DNA of 64,000 nucleotides from Hamadaea sp013361475 (GCF_040654195.1 NZ_JBFAHM010000005.1:248001-312000); one strand, 5' to 3'. Shown: positions 54,099 through 62,687, numbered from the stretch's first letter. Made by a program: numbers and translations. The notes: generated by a model not told the origin, from the letters alone.

Positions 54099-55184
54099 AT
54101 GCGGCAGATCGAACGCGCGCGGAGGGCCGCCGAAATTGCAGAGGTAGACGCACTGCTGATATCGCCAGGCGCAGACCTTCGATATCTGATCGGCTACGAC
54201 GCGCTGCTGCTAGAACGGCTGACATGCCTGGTGATCCCGGCCGCCGTGGATCCGTTCCTGGTAGTTCCTGAGCTTGAGCTGCCGGCCGCGCACGCCTCCT
54301 TAGGTCCAGTCCGGGTGGAGATCGTCGCATGGGCCGACACGGTGGACCCCTATGAGCTGATCCGTCACCGGCTTCCGGGCAACGTCGGCCGGATCCTCGT
54401 GGACAACCACATGTGGGCAGAGAAGGTGCTCGCCCTCCAGGCCGCCTTGCCACGGGCACACTTCGGCCCGGCCAACACGATCCTCGGTGACCTGCGGATG
54501 CGCAAGACCGCCCAGGAGATTGCGTCGCTGCGAGCGGCCGGTGCGGCGATCGACCGGGTGCACGCCGAGATCAACCAGTGGCTGTCTCCTGGACGCACCG
54601 AACGGCAGGTCGCTCGTGACATCGCCGACGCGATGCTGCAGTCCGGCCACGCCCGGGCAGACTTCGTCATCGTCGGTTCCGGCCCGAACAGTGCCAGCCC
54701 CCACCACGAGGCGTCCGATCGGATGATCGGCCCTGGCGAACCAGTCGTGGTGGACATCAGCGGCACGATGCCCGACGGCTACCGCTCGGACAGCACGCGC
54801 ACCTACAGCATCGGCGCGCCGCCCGCCGAGTTCCTCGCCTACTACGAGGTCCTGCTGGCCGCACAATCAGCACAGGTCGCCACAGCACAGCCTGGCATCA
54901 CCGCCGGTGAACTCGACGCGGTGGGCCGCGACATCATCACCGCAGCAGGCTACGGACCGAACTTCCTTCACCGGACCGGGCATGGCATCGGCCTCGACGT
55001 TCACGAAGATCCGTACATTGTCGCCGGATCCCCTCGCATTCTCGCCACGGGCATGGCGTTTTCCATCGAACCCGGCATCTACTTTCCAGGCCGGCACGGT
55101 GCTCGGATCGAAGACATCGTCATCTGCACCGATGACGGAGTCGAGACGCTCAACAACACGCCACGGCAACTCCGCGTTCTGTAG
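54099..55184 (+). CDS. M24 family aminopeptidase (Xaa-Pro peptidase-like)
   Basis: 361 residues. An N-terminal creatinase-like domain (LLISPGADLRYLIGYDALLL) is followed by the pita-bread metallopeptidase domain. The five metal ligands are visible: Asp219 (VVVDISG), Asp231 (YRSDSTR), His295 (HRTGHGIGLDVHE), Glu324 (FSIEPGIYFPG) and Glu338 (ARIEDIV). It probably removes N-terminal residues before proline in the cytoplasm, using Mn or Co. Complete and apparently active. The RBS-like AGGAG lies 8-10 bases upstream. Its presence inside an integrative element is cargo-like and unexplained. Confidence 0.9.
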   Translation: MRQIERARRAAEIAEVDALLISPGADLRYLIGYDALLLERLTCLVIPAAVDPFLVVPELELPAAHASLGPVRVEIVAWADTVDPYELIRHRLPGNVGRILVDNHMWAEKVLALQAALPRAHFGPANTILGDLRMRKTAQEIASLRAAGAAIDRVHAEINQWLSPGRTERQVARDIADAMLQSGHARADFVIVGSGPNSASPHHEASDRMIGPGEPVVVDISGTMPDGYRSDSTRTYSIGAPPAEFLAYYEVLLAAQSAQVATAQPGITAGELDAVGRDIITAAGYGPNFLHRTGHGIGLDVHEDPYIVAGSPRILATGMAFSIEPGIYFPGRHGARIEDIVICTDDGVETLNNTPRQLRVL

Positions 55185-55217
55185 CCCGGCGTCACGACCG
55201 CGGCCCGTCGCCTGGGA

Positions 55218-55469
55218 TCAGCTGGAGTCGGCGCGCAGAATCCGCTCATACGCGCGCCGGGCGTCAGCGAGTTCGATCCATGCGTCGCGGATCTCCACGA
55301 CGGCGGCCACTTGTTCGCGCGTCCACAAGTGCGCGATCTGACGCACCTCGGGGTTCAGCGCAATCCCGGCGGCATGAAAGCCGAGGATCGCCTGCTGGAC
55401 GCGCCGGACGGCCTCGGCGTAGCGGCGCCGTGCGCTTGCCAAGTCATGTCGTGTCGGCTGCCGTCCCAC
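55218..55469 (-). CDS. Small helical protein
   Basis: 83 residues from ATG 55469: DLASARRRYAEAVRRVQQAI, then IAHLWTREQVAAVVEIRDAW and ELADARRAYERILRADSS. Long amphipathic helices with heptad-like Ala/Leu/Val spacing suggest a coiled coil. Convergent with the M24 gene. The upstream frame (55693) joins this one smoothly in sense around 55450, so the two may be halves of a single gene broken by a small indel. Confidence 0.5.
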   Translation of the reverse strand: MGRQPTRHDLASARRRYAEAVRRVQQAILGFHAAGIALNPEVRQIAHLWTREQVAAVVEIRDAWIELADARRAYERILRADSS

Positions 55470-55693
55470 AGTCGATCATCGTAGTCGAACGCCAGTTCGA
55501 TGAACGGCTGCTGTGCCCGGCGAAGGATACGCACGTGTGAAGCGAGTTTGCCCGGAGCGAAACGCTGCTGGCTGTCCGGATGTCGCGACTTGCTGTTGGT
55601 GTTCTGGCGGTCGCTGGTTGCCGCACGCCGGGCGGGGTGCAGCTCATAAGGGCCGAGCCGGTCAGCGTTCGCCGAGTGGTCTGAGCTCGGCAT
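55355..55693 (-). CDS. Uncertain small protein, possible N-terminal half of the 55218 gene
   Basis: 112 residues from ATG 55693: LGPYELHPARRAATSDRQNT, KLASHVRILRRAQQPFIELA, FDYDDRLWDGSRHD, then a low-complexity Pro/Ser/Arg tail that overlaps the 55218 gene in another frame. The first 80 residues look coding, the last 30 do not. A frameshift joining GSRHD to LASARRRYAEA would give a coherent helical protein of about 160 residues. No family is recognised. Confidence 0.35.
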   Translation of the reverse strand: MPSSDHSANADRLGPYELHPARRAATSDRQNTNSKSRHPDSQQRFAPGKLASHVRILRRAQQPFIELAFDYDDRLWDGSRHDMTWQAHGAATPRPSGASSRRSSAFMPPGLR

Positions 55694-55847
55694 CGTTGTC
55701 CCTATTCCAGTAGCGGGGACTGTTCGGGCATCCCTTGATGCAGTGCAGGTTGCGAGGTTCGCCCTTCTTCGGCCCGTACGACTTGCCCGCGTTGTCGCCG
55801 CAGCACAGACCGTCGTCGTCGGCGCTGGATGGTGTTTGCTCGGCCAC
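55662..55847 (-). CDS. Small Cys-rich protein
   Basis: 61 residues, ATG 55847. Motif LCCGDNAGKSYGPKKGEPRN followed by LHCIKGCPNSPRYWNRDNDA: Cys-Cys ... Cys-x3-Cys plus a nearby His, a likely small zinc site. It overlaps the 55693 frame by 32 bp in the same direction, consistent with an operon. No known family. It is small, but the Cys pattern and composition are unlike a shadow frame. Confidence 0.45.
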   Translation of the reverse strand: MAEQTPSSADDDGLCCGDNAGKSYGPKKGEPRNLHCIKGCPNSPRYWNRDNDAELRPLGER

Positions 55848-56293
55848 GCGAACATGCTAGGCGGACGCCCGGAAGTCCGATCCCGCAGACGGGACGGGTG
55901 TGACACGGACGATGGAGTTGTGTTCTGTGCGTGGTTGCTCTCCGTCTGAGGATGCCGGAGTCGCCGATGTCGGTGGGCCGGGGAGGCGCACGTTGGGTTG
56001 CGATGGTCGGCCGGCGATGCGGTGGTAGGCGAGGCCTGGTCATGGCCGATTCCATGATCAATGTCGGTCGGGGAGTCGGCGCGGCGCTCCGTCGGCGAAC
56101 CGGCTTTCGGCGTACGCGTGCGCTGCAAACCTCGGTACACCAAAACGTGCACACGATCGTCGCGGACGCGGCGGCGCGGCAATTCTCAACGCTCATGAGC
56201 GGTGATCGAGCCAACGGCGGCGCGCTCATCGACGGCATGCTTACGCGCGCAAACCCAAGACGTGGGGATTCGAATACCGGCGGCCTGGCGTGT
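55848..56293. other. Region without a supported gene
   Basis: About 450 bp between the small Cys-rich gene and the end of the ImuA-like gene. A 161-codon plus frame at 55931-56416 runs antisense into the ImuA-like gene, has low-complexity Arg/Gly composition and is rejected. Nothing else was recognised. Confidence 0.35.
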
Positions 56294-57127
56294 TCACCGT
56301 TGCACCGGACCGCCGTTGTTGCCCGGATCAGGCACGGCGCGCAGGTTCCGCCCGCCCGTGGTCTGAGGCGCAACTGGGCGACCTCTCCCACGCTCCCACT
56401 TCTCCTGCGCGCCTAGCGGTAAGGAGATGGTGCACCGCCGCGGGCGCATCGCGCTGCCCCGGCCACGCGTGACGTAATCGGCCTCCATCCAGCGCAGCCT
56501 GCCGTGCCCCATGGCCAGCCCTTGCCAGCGGGCCGCGGTCCGCTCGATTGTGAGATCGGCGCCCGGCCAGCCGGGACCGAACGGCACGATCACCGAACCG
56601 CGCTGGCGCGCGCGTGCGGCCAGCGTCCGGGCCTGCGCGTCGGTGACGCCGCCGGGTGGCACTGGGGCGACCACGATCTGCGTGCCGTCGAGCATGATCG
56701 CCATGACCTCGAGCCACTTCGCGCCCGGCTGAGGGACGAGGATGACGCGTTCCAGGACGATGCCGGCCTCGGCCGCCGCGGCGATGCCCAGGTGCGGGAA
56801 GCCCACGAAGCTGATCCAGGCGCCGTTCTTGCTGGCTTCGCCGAGCAGGGCGAGCAAAGCCAAGGCCGAGCTGTGCACGGCGACGACCGTCCCGCGACGA
56901 AGGCCCGTCCACGGCAGAAGGCTGCGCAGTTCGGCCGCGATCGGTAGCTCGGGCTCCGGGCGCAGCTCGTCGAGGTGGTCGGCGCGGGCGACGGCGGCCT
57001 GCATCTGGGCGGTGTTCGCGCGTGCCTCCGCTTGATCGCGGACGACGGACAGGGCGCGCTGAATGTCGGCCGGGCCGGTGATCCGCGTTCCTTCCCCGGG
57101 TGCGGATGCGGCCGCCGACGACGCCAC
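56294..57127 (-). CDS. ImuA-like RecA-fold protein of translesion mutagenesis
   Basis: 277 residues from GTG 57127, chosen because AGGAG lies 7 bases upstream; the longer frame to 57214 would put the LexA-like box inside the gene. RecA-like core without a normal Walker A: LPWTGLRRGTVVAVHSSALA, LLALLGEASKNGAWISFVGF, VLERVILVPQPGAKWLEVMA, TIERTAARWQGLAMGHGRLR. This is the pattern of actinobacterial ImuA' proteins, which assist ImuB and DnaE2 in error-prone synthesis. Neither imuB nor dnaE2 is in the window. The C-terminus carries a basic tail. Confidence 0.7.
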   Translation of the reverse strand: MASSAAASAPGEGTRITGPADIQRALSVVRDQAEARANTAQMQAAVARADHLDELRPEPELPIAAELRSLLPWTGLRRGTVVAVHSSALALLALLGEASKNGAWISFVGFPHLGIAAAAEAGIVLERVILVPQPGAKWLEVMAIMLDGTQIVVAPVPPGGVTDAQARTLAARARQRGSVIVPFGPGWPGADLTIERTAARWQGLAMGHGRLRWMEADYVTRGRGSAMRPRRCTISLPLGAQEKWERGRGRPVAPQTTGGRNLRAVPDPGNNGGPVQR

Positions 57128-57174
57128 CTTCTGCTCCTTCCCAGGCAACGAACTGTGCCGACGCAGGGGAAGAT

Positions 57175-57190
57175 GCGTACGCTTGTTCGA
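57175..57190 (-). promoter_or_regulatory. LexA (SOS)-like box upstream of the ImuA-like gene
   Basis: On the minus strand TCGAAC-AAGC-GTACGC, compared with the actinobacterial SOS consensus TCGAAC-N4-GTTCGA: one perfect half-site, and 3 of 6 bases in the other. It lies about 48 bases upstream of GTG 57127. SOS control is the known regulation of ImuA-type genes, so position and half-site support the call. The weak second half makes it tentative. Confidence 0.5.
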
Positions 57191-57291
57191 AGGATAGCAG
57201 TGGTCGGTCATCATGGGTCAAGCGATCGCCGCCGCTGCCTGGACGGTGAGCTGTTTGTCGTCGATGAGCCGGTCTGTCGTCGGCGTTGGGC

Positions 57292-57654
57292 TTAGTTGGT
57301 GAGCTGCATGCAGTCGACTGCTGCCATCTCGGCCCAGGTGCCCATCGACGCGGCGGTGTTCGCCCCTTCAAGATCGCCTGCCTTGAGTGACTCCACTGCC
57401 ACCTCGTAGAAGGCGATCGCAGTGTCGAGCCATTCGGTGCAGCTGGCGACATCGCCGGCCTGCCGGTACGTCGCCGTACTGCCGATCTCGGCGATCTTGG
57501 CCAGTGGCACCCGATCGGCAAGGCGCGGAGAACGCGCGAGCTGCGCTTCGTAAAAGTCGGTCGGACTGGCATACGTGCTCTGCGCGGTCTGGGCGAATCG
57601 CCGCCGCGCGGCGGTCAACGTCTGCTGGGCCGCGCGAAATGCCGAATCGTCCAT
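57292..57654 (-). CDS. Small helical protein
   Basis: 120 residues from ATG 57654 (MDDSAFRAAQQTLTAARRRF). Helical throughout: AQSTYASPTDFYEAQLARSP, TATYRQAGDVASCTEWLDTA, IAFYEVAVESLKAGDLEGAN, TAASMGTWAEMAAVDCMQLT. The TPR-like spacing in the second half hints at a protein-binding helix bundle. No family is recognised. It is divergent from the SRAP gene, with the longer frame upstream being antisense to the SRAP promoter region. Confidence 0.55.
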   Translation of the reverse strand: MDDSAFRAAQQTLTAARRRFAQTAQSTYASPTDFYEAQLARSPRLADRVPLAKIAEIGSTATYRQAGDVASCTEWLDTAIAFYEVAVESLKAGDLEGANTAASMGTWAEMAAVDCMQLTN

Positions 57655-57856
57655 CGTGCCAATCCTTTCGCTTAACGGGTGTTTCGGGCAAATCAATGAT
57701 GGCATTCGTGTGCTGGGAAGCGCAGCGGGATTCACCCATGAGGCGCAGCGCGACGGGAGGCTCGGCCATCGGAAACTCACCGAGGGTGTGGCTTCACAGC
57801 GACGCTGGCCGTCTGCCTTTACGCGCGAGGCGGTTGGGGCGTGGCAGGCTGGTTCC

Positions 57857-58579
57857 ATGTGTGGTCGCTACGCCAACGCCCGGTCCAAGGCGCAGATCGT
57901 CGCTGACTTTTCTGTGGCCGAGAAGTATGTCGAACTCAAGGATCTGCCGGACTACAACGTGACGCCGCAGAAGCGGGCGCCGATCGTGCTATCTGCGGCG
58001 CCGCCTGAGGATGCGGCCGCGGACCCGGTTCGTCAGGTCAAGTTGGCATTGTGGGGGTTGCGGCCGGGGTTCCTCAAACCCGAGCAGCGGGGTTTCGCCA
58101 ACGCCCGGATCGAGGGCCTGGCCGAGAAGCGCAGCTTCGCCAAGCCGCTGCGCGAGGGCCGGATCCTTGTCCCGATGAGCGGCTTCTACGAGTGGTGGAA
58201 GGAGACCGACGATTCAGGCAAGCAGATCAACCAGCCCTATTACTTCACTCCGAAGGACGGGGGAGTGCTGGCGTTGGCCGGCTTGATGCAGTGGGCGAAA
58301 GACCCGCGTGACCCGGACAAGAAGATTCCCACGTACACGATCATCACGACCGAGGCGACCGACGATATCGGCAAGATCCATCAGCGGATGCCCGTCATTG
58401 TCCGGCCCGAGAACTGGGGCTCCTGGCTCGACCCGTCCATGAAAGACATGGACACCGCCCAGGCTCTCCTGGCGACACCGCCCAGCGGCACCCTGAGCAT
58501 CGTCAAGGTCGCCACCACCGTCAACAGCGCCAAGAACAACGGCCCGCAACTCATCGAACCGATCGAGCAGCTCGCCTGA
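57857..58579 (+). CDS. SRAP domain protein (HMCES/YedK-like abasic-site DNA-protein crosslinker)
   Basis: 240 residues from ATG 57857, chosen so that the nucleophile is Cys2 (MCGRYANARS), as required after removal of Met. Conserved elements: DYNVTPQKRAPIV, LALWGLRPGFL, NARIEGLAEKRSF, Glu112 in SGFYEWWKE, and His175 in KIHQRMPVIV. SRAP proteins covalently cap abasic sites in single-stranded DNA through Cys2 and are associated with SOS genes. The nearby ImuA-like gene and DNA ligase suggest a DNA-damage cargo set on the element. Confidence 0.93.
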   Translation: MCGRYANARSKAQIVADFSVAEKYVELKDLPDYNVTPQKRAPIVLSAAPPEDAAADPVRQVKLALWGLRPGFLKPEQRGFANARIEGLAEKRSFAKPLREGRILVPMSGFYEWWKETDDSGKQINQPYYFTPKDGGVLALAGLMQWAKDPRDPDKKIPTYTIITTEATDDIGKIHQRMPVIVRPENWGSWLDPSMKDMDTAQALLATPPSGTLSIVKVATTVNSAKNNGPQLIEPIEQLA

Positions 58580-58662
58580 AACATCCGCCCTCCTCGCGGA
58601 CCTGCCAACGCCCAAGGGTGGGCCACATCGGACGATGGCATTCCTCGACGCGCTAGGGAGCC

Positions 58663-58908
58663 TCACTCACCTCGAATACGGCGGACTCGCTGGTTGAGAT
58701 CGTTGAGCGCACGCGCCACCCCGCGTCCGTCCGCGTCGGCCGTAACGAGTCCCAGCCCGGCCAGCCGATCCCGAAGCCGGTCGACGATCACCGCCGGCAG
58801 CGCGTCAGCCAGCAGATACCCTTCCACAATGGCCAACACGCCGATCATCGCTCGGGCGTCGACATCCAGCAGTGGACGCGGCCAGCGGGCATCGGAACCT
58901 TCGGGCAT
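58663..58908 (-). CDS. Small unassigned protein
   Basis: 81 residues from ATG 58908 (MPEGSDARWPRPLLDVDARA). MIGVLAIVEGYLLADALPAV, IVDRLRDRLAGLGLVTADAD, ARALNDLNQRVRRIRGE. Short hydrophobic and basic helices, possibly a small DNA-binding helical protein. The longer in-frame start at 59019 adds Arg-rich non-protein-like sequence. No family. Confidence 0.5.
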   Translation of the reverse strand: MPEGSDARWPRPLLDVDARAMIGVLAIVEGYLLADALPAVIVDRLRDRLAGLGLVTADADGRGVARALNDLNQRVRRIRGE

Positions 58909-59289
58909 GGCGTCAGCATGAGCCGCCGCCCATCGGCGCGCAACGCGCCACGACGAATCCGGTCGGCCGAACGCACGCGCCGGGGATGCAATCGCTCCGC
59001 CCCGCCCGCGACTCGCCACCGAAGCCCATTGACCTGATCTTCGCAGGGCAGCGAACCGGAGGCCGTTAAGAAACGCACGCGCGTGCTGTCAGGCTGACAA
59101 CCCCCAGCCGACGATGCCGCGAACCAACGCCTACGGCCAAGCACCAGTCAGCCAGGTTACGGCACTCCGCTGACAGTGACCCGTCTACGCAGGTCAAGCC
59201 GACGACAGCCTCGCCGCGGGGCCGCTTGTCAATGATTGTCAGCGGCACCGCATGCCATGGGAGCAGACGAACTCCCATGGAGGCTGATC
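58909..59289. other. Divergent intergenic region
   Basis: About 380 bp between the small gene ending at 58663 and the gene starting at 59290. It contains short repeated TGTCAG/CTGACA-like words around 59087-59095, 59170 and 59230 that could be regulator sites (e.g. gctgacaac, gctgacagtg, attgtcagcgg). No gene is supported. Confidence 0.35.
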
Positions 59290-60027
59290 ATGAGTATCGA
59301 AGTGTGGCCAGCGTCGGCCATCGAAGCGGTCGAGCGCACCTTCCAAGCACTGGTGACTCGCCCATCGCCGCTCGCGCTGGACTGCCGCGGCCTGCATCCA
59401 CAGCTGCCCAACCGGCATGTTGCCCTAGACGAATTGCGCAAGCGGCTGCTGACCCGGGAAGTCGGGCAGCAGGCCCGTGCGGCGGTCTGGTCGCTGCTGG
59501 TCACATACGCGCAGTCCGGCGGCCCGCACTGGGTGATCGCCGCCGCGGCCATGGCCCGCCCGGCCCTTACCGCGATAGCCGGCCGGCTTGCCCAGGGATG
59601 GAACGGCGATGTCGCCGACCTCGATTCGGCGATCTTGGAAGGATTTCTGGTCGCACTGCGCAGCGCCGACCCACTGACCGCAGTCTTACCGGTATCGCTG
59701 CTGCGTACCGCGCACCGGGCCGGGGTCAAGGCCCGCCATTGGGAGGCGGACTACTGGAAGGTGAGCCGACCCCTGGACGCCGGCGCGTTGCTGCCACCGC
59801 CGCTATACGGGCACGAGGACCTGATCCTGGGTCGCGCGGTCGCCAGTGGCGTGCTGACCGCCGAGCAGGCAGAACTCATCTCGGCCACACGCCTGGACAA
59901 GGTCCCGGCACAGGTCGCCGCCCGGCAACGCGGCGTGAGCGTCGACGTTCTGCGGATGCGCAGGGTCAGGGCCGAAGAAAAGCTCGTGCGCGCCATCCGC
60001 AACGGCGACTTGACCGCAGCCGCCTGA
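59290..60027 (+). CDS. Sigma-factor-like helix-turn-helix protein
   Basis: 245 residues from ATG 59290, with GGAGG about 7 bases upstream; the 59236 start has no site. N-terminus: VALDELRKRLLTREVGQQAR. Helical middle: WVIAAAAMARPALTAIAGRL, SAILEGFLVALRSADPLTAV, LLRTAHRAGVKARHWEADYW. C-terminus: LTAEQAELISATRLDKVPAQ, VAARQRGVSVDVLRMRRVRA. The latter resembles sigma region 4, with a helix-turn-helix recognising DNA. The middle resembles a degenerate sigma region 2. It is probably a regulator of the element's genes; related proteins occur on actinomycete islands. Confidence 0.6.
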   Translation: MSIEVWPASAIEAVERTFQALVTRPSPLALDCRGLHPQLPNRHVALDELRKRLLTREVGQQARAAVWSLLVTYAQSGGPHWVIAAAAMARPALTAIAGRLAQGWNGDVADLDSAILEGFLVALRSADPLTAVLPVSLLRTAHRAGVKARHWEADYWKVSRPLDAGALLPPPLYGHEDLILGRAVASGVLTAEQAELISATRLDKVPAQVAARQRGVSVDVLRMRRVRAEEKLVRAIRNGDLTAAA

Positions 60028-60087
60028 CACCGATGGGTTCAACCCCTCACGCGGAGCAGCGCAGGCGCCTTCCCCAACGGCGGCTGG

Positions 60088-60996
60088 TCACGCGCGAAAC
60101 TGACCGGTGGGATCGAAGTCGACGCTGGTGATGATCGGATCTCGCAGCCAGTCGCCGGAGCCGTGACTCTCCACGGTCATCGTCACGACCGGAACGACGG
60201 GGATCAGCCCATGCCGTGCGGGGCTGAGGCTCGCGGCCTGCAGAATCCGCCGCAGCCGTGCGGTCTGACCGCGCCCGAGGCCGAGGCTGACCTCGCCGGT
60301 AGGCGCCAACCGCCCATCGGAGAGGCGGCCGACCCAGTAGCGGTCGAGTTCGCCTGGACCCCCAGGCCGCCACGCGGTGACCCACACCTGTTCGGCGGTC
60401 ATGATCTTGAACTTCTGCCAGGCCGGCGACCGGCGGCCAGGCTGGTACGGGGAGTCCGCGCGCTTGACCACCACTCCCTCCAGCCGGCGCTGCCGGGCGA
60501 ACGCCATGACGTGGGCCGCGCCGCCGGTGTGGAAGTCGACGGCCGCGATAGCGCCGGCCAACGGCAGCGACTCCAGCACTTCACGACGCTCGGTCAGGGG
60601 CCGCGGCCGAAGATCGCAGCCCCTGTGCCACAGAACATCGAACGCGAAGAACGTCGCGGGTATCGTGGCTGCCGCCTGTGCGGCCCGCCGTGCCGAGGCT
60701 CCCAGCCGGGACCGCAGGACGGCGAAATCGGGCGAACCTCGCCGGTCGAGGACAACAATCTCCCCATCAAGCACAACATCGGGCAGCCCACTGGCCGCCC
60801 GGACGAGTTCCGGGAACTCCGCTTCGCACCGACGTCCCCGGCGCGTACGCAGCTGGATGGATCCGTCGACGACGCGCAACTGCCCCCGGGCGCCGTCGAG
60901 CTTGAGCTGGGCCAGCCAGCCGTCACCGGTGGGCAGGTCCACCCCGCGTGTCAGCAGCATCGGCTCAACGAAGCCCGGAGCCTGACACTGTGCCAT
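60088..60996 (-). CDS. ATP-dependent DNA ligase (LigC/LigD-ligase-like)
   Basis: 302 residues. Adenylation motif with nucleophile Lys32 (LAQLKLDGARGQLR), motif III/IIIa VVLDGEIVVLDRRG and FFAFDVLWHRG, motif IV LEGVVVKRADSPYQPG, motif V WQKFK. An OB-fold part follows (VTAWRPGGPGELDRYWVGRL ... GRGQTARLRRIL). It is the size of stand-alone LigC-type ligases used in repair. The start MAQCQAPGFVEPML is standard. No Ku gene is nearby. A 42-bp piece of this gene (60728-60769) recurs near the window end. Confidence 0.92.
   Translation of the reverse strand: MAQCQAPGFVEPMLLTRGVDLPTGDGWLAQLKLDGARGQLRVVDGSIQLRTRRGRRCEAEFPELVRAASGLPDVVLDGEIVVLDRRGSPDFAVLRSRLGASARRAAQAAATIPATFFAFDVLWHRGCDLRPRPLTERREVLESLPLAGAIAAVDFHTGGAAHVMAFARQRRLEGVVVKRADSPYQPGRRSPAWQKFKIMTAEQVWVTAWRPGGPGELDRYWVGRLSDGRLAPTGEVSLGLGRGQTARLRRILQAASLSPARHGLIPVVPVVTMTVESHGSGDWLRDPIITSVDFDPTGQFRA
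60728..60769. repeat. 42-bp ligase-gene segment repeated at 63889-63930
   Basis: This segment of the ligase gene and 63889-63930 agree at 41 of 42 bases (one A/G difference), in the same orientation, 3.1 kb apart. The copy at 63889 encodes on the minus strand the segment around GEIVVLDRRGSPD but the surrounding sequence does not continue the ligase. It is either a relic of a second ligase gene or a small duplicated block. Confidence 0.8.
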
Positions 60997-61162
60997 TTGC
61001 GCAGCTTAACCGGGGTGCGGGCGATCGGCGACGTCTGGGACGCGTTCCTGGGTCGCGGATCACGGGCATCTCGATCTCGAGTCCTGGCCGCATGCCGACG
61101 TCGCTTCTCTGGTTCCAGGGCCGTCACGCCACGAGGACGCCGCCGCGGCGGACAATCATCTA

Positions 61163-61549
61163 GTGGAGGACTCGGGCTTCACCGCCACGACCGACGGCAT
61201 CAGCTTCGGCGCGCTGGCTCAGCTCGCTAGCGCCCGAGCCTTGGCCGCAGCCGATCGAATAGCGCAGCTGCAGGCCGCGCGCCGGTCACGGCACGGCGGG
61301 GCGGATGCTCCGGTCTCGTCGGCCGAGGAACTCGCGCGTGCTCGCCGCCAGGCGGACGATGCCCACGTGCGGCTGGTGAGCGCGTTGCATCGCAGCGCCC
61401 CGGCTCATGACCGGGCCGCGGACGCGCTGCAGCGTGGCGCCGACCAGGCGGCTTTGCGGCGAGCGTTGGCGCATCGCGATGCCGCTGCCGTGGACCGGGC
61501 GCGAGCGGATCAGCTTGATCAGCCCCAGCACCCCGGCCAGGGTGGGTAG
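61163..61549 (+). CDS. Alanine/arginine-rich coiled-coil protein
   Basis: 128 residues, GTG start. ALAQLASARALAAADRIAQL and SSAEELARARRQADDAHVRL, then DRAADALQRGADQAALRRAL: continuous helix with heptad-like Ala/Leu spacing, so a coiled coil. No motif or signal peptide. It is divergent from the ligase gene. The function is unknown. Confidence 0.5.
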   Translation: MEDSGFTATTDGISFGALAQLASARALAAADRIAQLQAARRSRHGGADAPVSSAEELARARRQADDAHVRLVSALHRSAPAHDRAADALQRGADQAALRRALAHRDAAAVDRARADQLDQPQHPGQGG

Positions 61550-62060
61550 CCGAGATTGCACACGAGTCGCCGGCGAGCAGCTGATCGGGGCATTGTGTCC
61601 GGGGACGCCCGAGGTGCCGAGACGGTCGACCTCGATTGGTGCAGGGACTCAGCCGCCGTAGCCAATTCTCGCGAGCCTGGCTACTGGCCAATTGGCCCTG
61701 TGGGTTGAGAGGGGTTCCGGCTTCCCGCCTTCGGAAGGGAACTGTAGGGGATCATGTTTGGCTCGCCGGCGCCAGGTTCTTCGCGCTCATCGGCGAGTGC
61801 AGTTCTTCGGCGAGCCGGAGGTTGCCACACCCTTCGCAGCAGGCGACCATTCGCTGCCATCCATGCATCGGCCGGCACGGTCCGTCTGGCTGATGGTGTC
61901 GCCGCACTTTGCCAGCCGCGGGCCTTCACAGCGTCGCCTCCTGTCTGGGCGACCACGATCTCTGCACGGGCATGGGTTTCGGCCACGGCGTGTGAGACCC
62001 GCAGCATCATCTGACGTCTTCGGTCATCATGTACTCACCAGCCAACCACGTGAGGGACCA
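61550..62060. other. Region without a supported gene
   Basis: About 510 bp. Frames on both strands (for example a 109-codon minus frame at 61681-62010) are shadows with no family signal or ribosome-binding site. The GAGGGA site at 62052 belongs to the next gene. Confidence 0.35.
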
Positions 62061-62687
62061 ATGTCGACAAGGCTGCCTCGAGGTATAACGATTCTGCTCC
62101 TAGTCGTTGGGTCGATGCTACTAGCGTTGAGCGTCTATCTTGAAGTTAACAACCTTGATTTGCTAAGTAAGCATCCGATTCTCGTCAATTTGCTATCTGG
62201 CACCGTCGGCTTTTGCTTCGGAGCCGTGGCGCTTTCGAGCGTCCTCGCCAGTATGATAGACGGCAGCAAAGCGGCCACCGAGATTGACCATCTACAAACC
62301 GATTTGACGCACCTGAGCTATACGATCTGGGTCATCGTGGATCACCCTAGCGGTTTTGACGATTCGGTCCGCCAGTGGCACGAGGACTTGACTAGCGTGA
62401 AACAAAAGGTCAGGGAGCTTGCCGAGGTTGAAAAACTACGTGGTTGGAAACTGACGCGAGGCATGGAGGAACTTCAGGCGGTGCTAGATCCCTGGATCGA
62501 AAAATTGCAAGGGCACGGAAACCGGCGTTCGATCCGGATTGCGGGCGACGCGTTCGACCGATTCTCGCATGACAGGAGCGTTGCCAACTGTTTACCCATG
62601 GTCGCAGCTATCAGAGATTGCTTAATTGATCTCTCTGGGGGCATTGCGAATTACCGGAATGTCGATCGCCAGCTATCGGCCCCCTAG
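62061..62687 (+). CDS. Small membrane protein with cytoplasmic helical domain
   Basis: 208 residues from ATG 62061 with GAGGGA upstream; the longer frame upstream is non-protein-like. Two hydrophobic segments: ITILLLVVGSMLLALSVYLE (8-27) and LVNLLSGTVGFCFGAVALSSVLA (42-64). The remainder is soluble and helical (ATEIDHLQTDLTHLSYTIWV, VRQWHEDLTSVKQKVRELAE). Codon use is visibly less GC-rich than the neighbours (many AT-ending codons), a sign of recent transfer. Two-TM plus helical-domain proteins of this kind occur as effectors or stress sensors; no role is assigned. Confidence 0.6.
   Translation: MSTRLPRGITILLLVVGSMLLALSVYLEVNNLDLLSKHPILVNLLSGTVGFCFGAVALSSVLASMIDGSKAATEIDHLQTDLTHLSYTIWVIVDHPSGFDDSVRQWHEDLTSVKQKVRELAEVEKLRGWKLTRGMEELQAVLDPWIEKLQGHGNRRSIRIAGDAFDRFSHDRSVANCLPMVAAIRDCLIDLSGGIANYRNVDRQLSAP

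Noticed and set aside
60163..61230. 355-codon plus frame antisense to the DNA ligase
   Set aside because: Shadow of the ligase gene, which carries all adenylation motifs.
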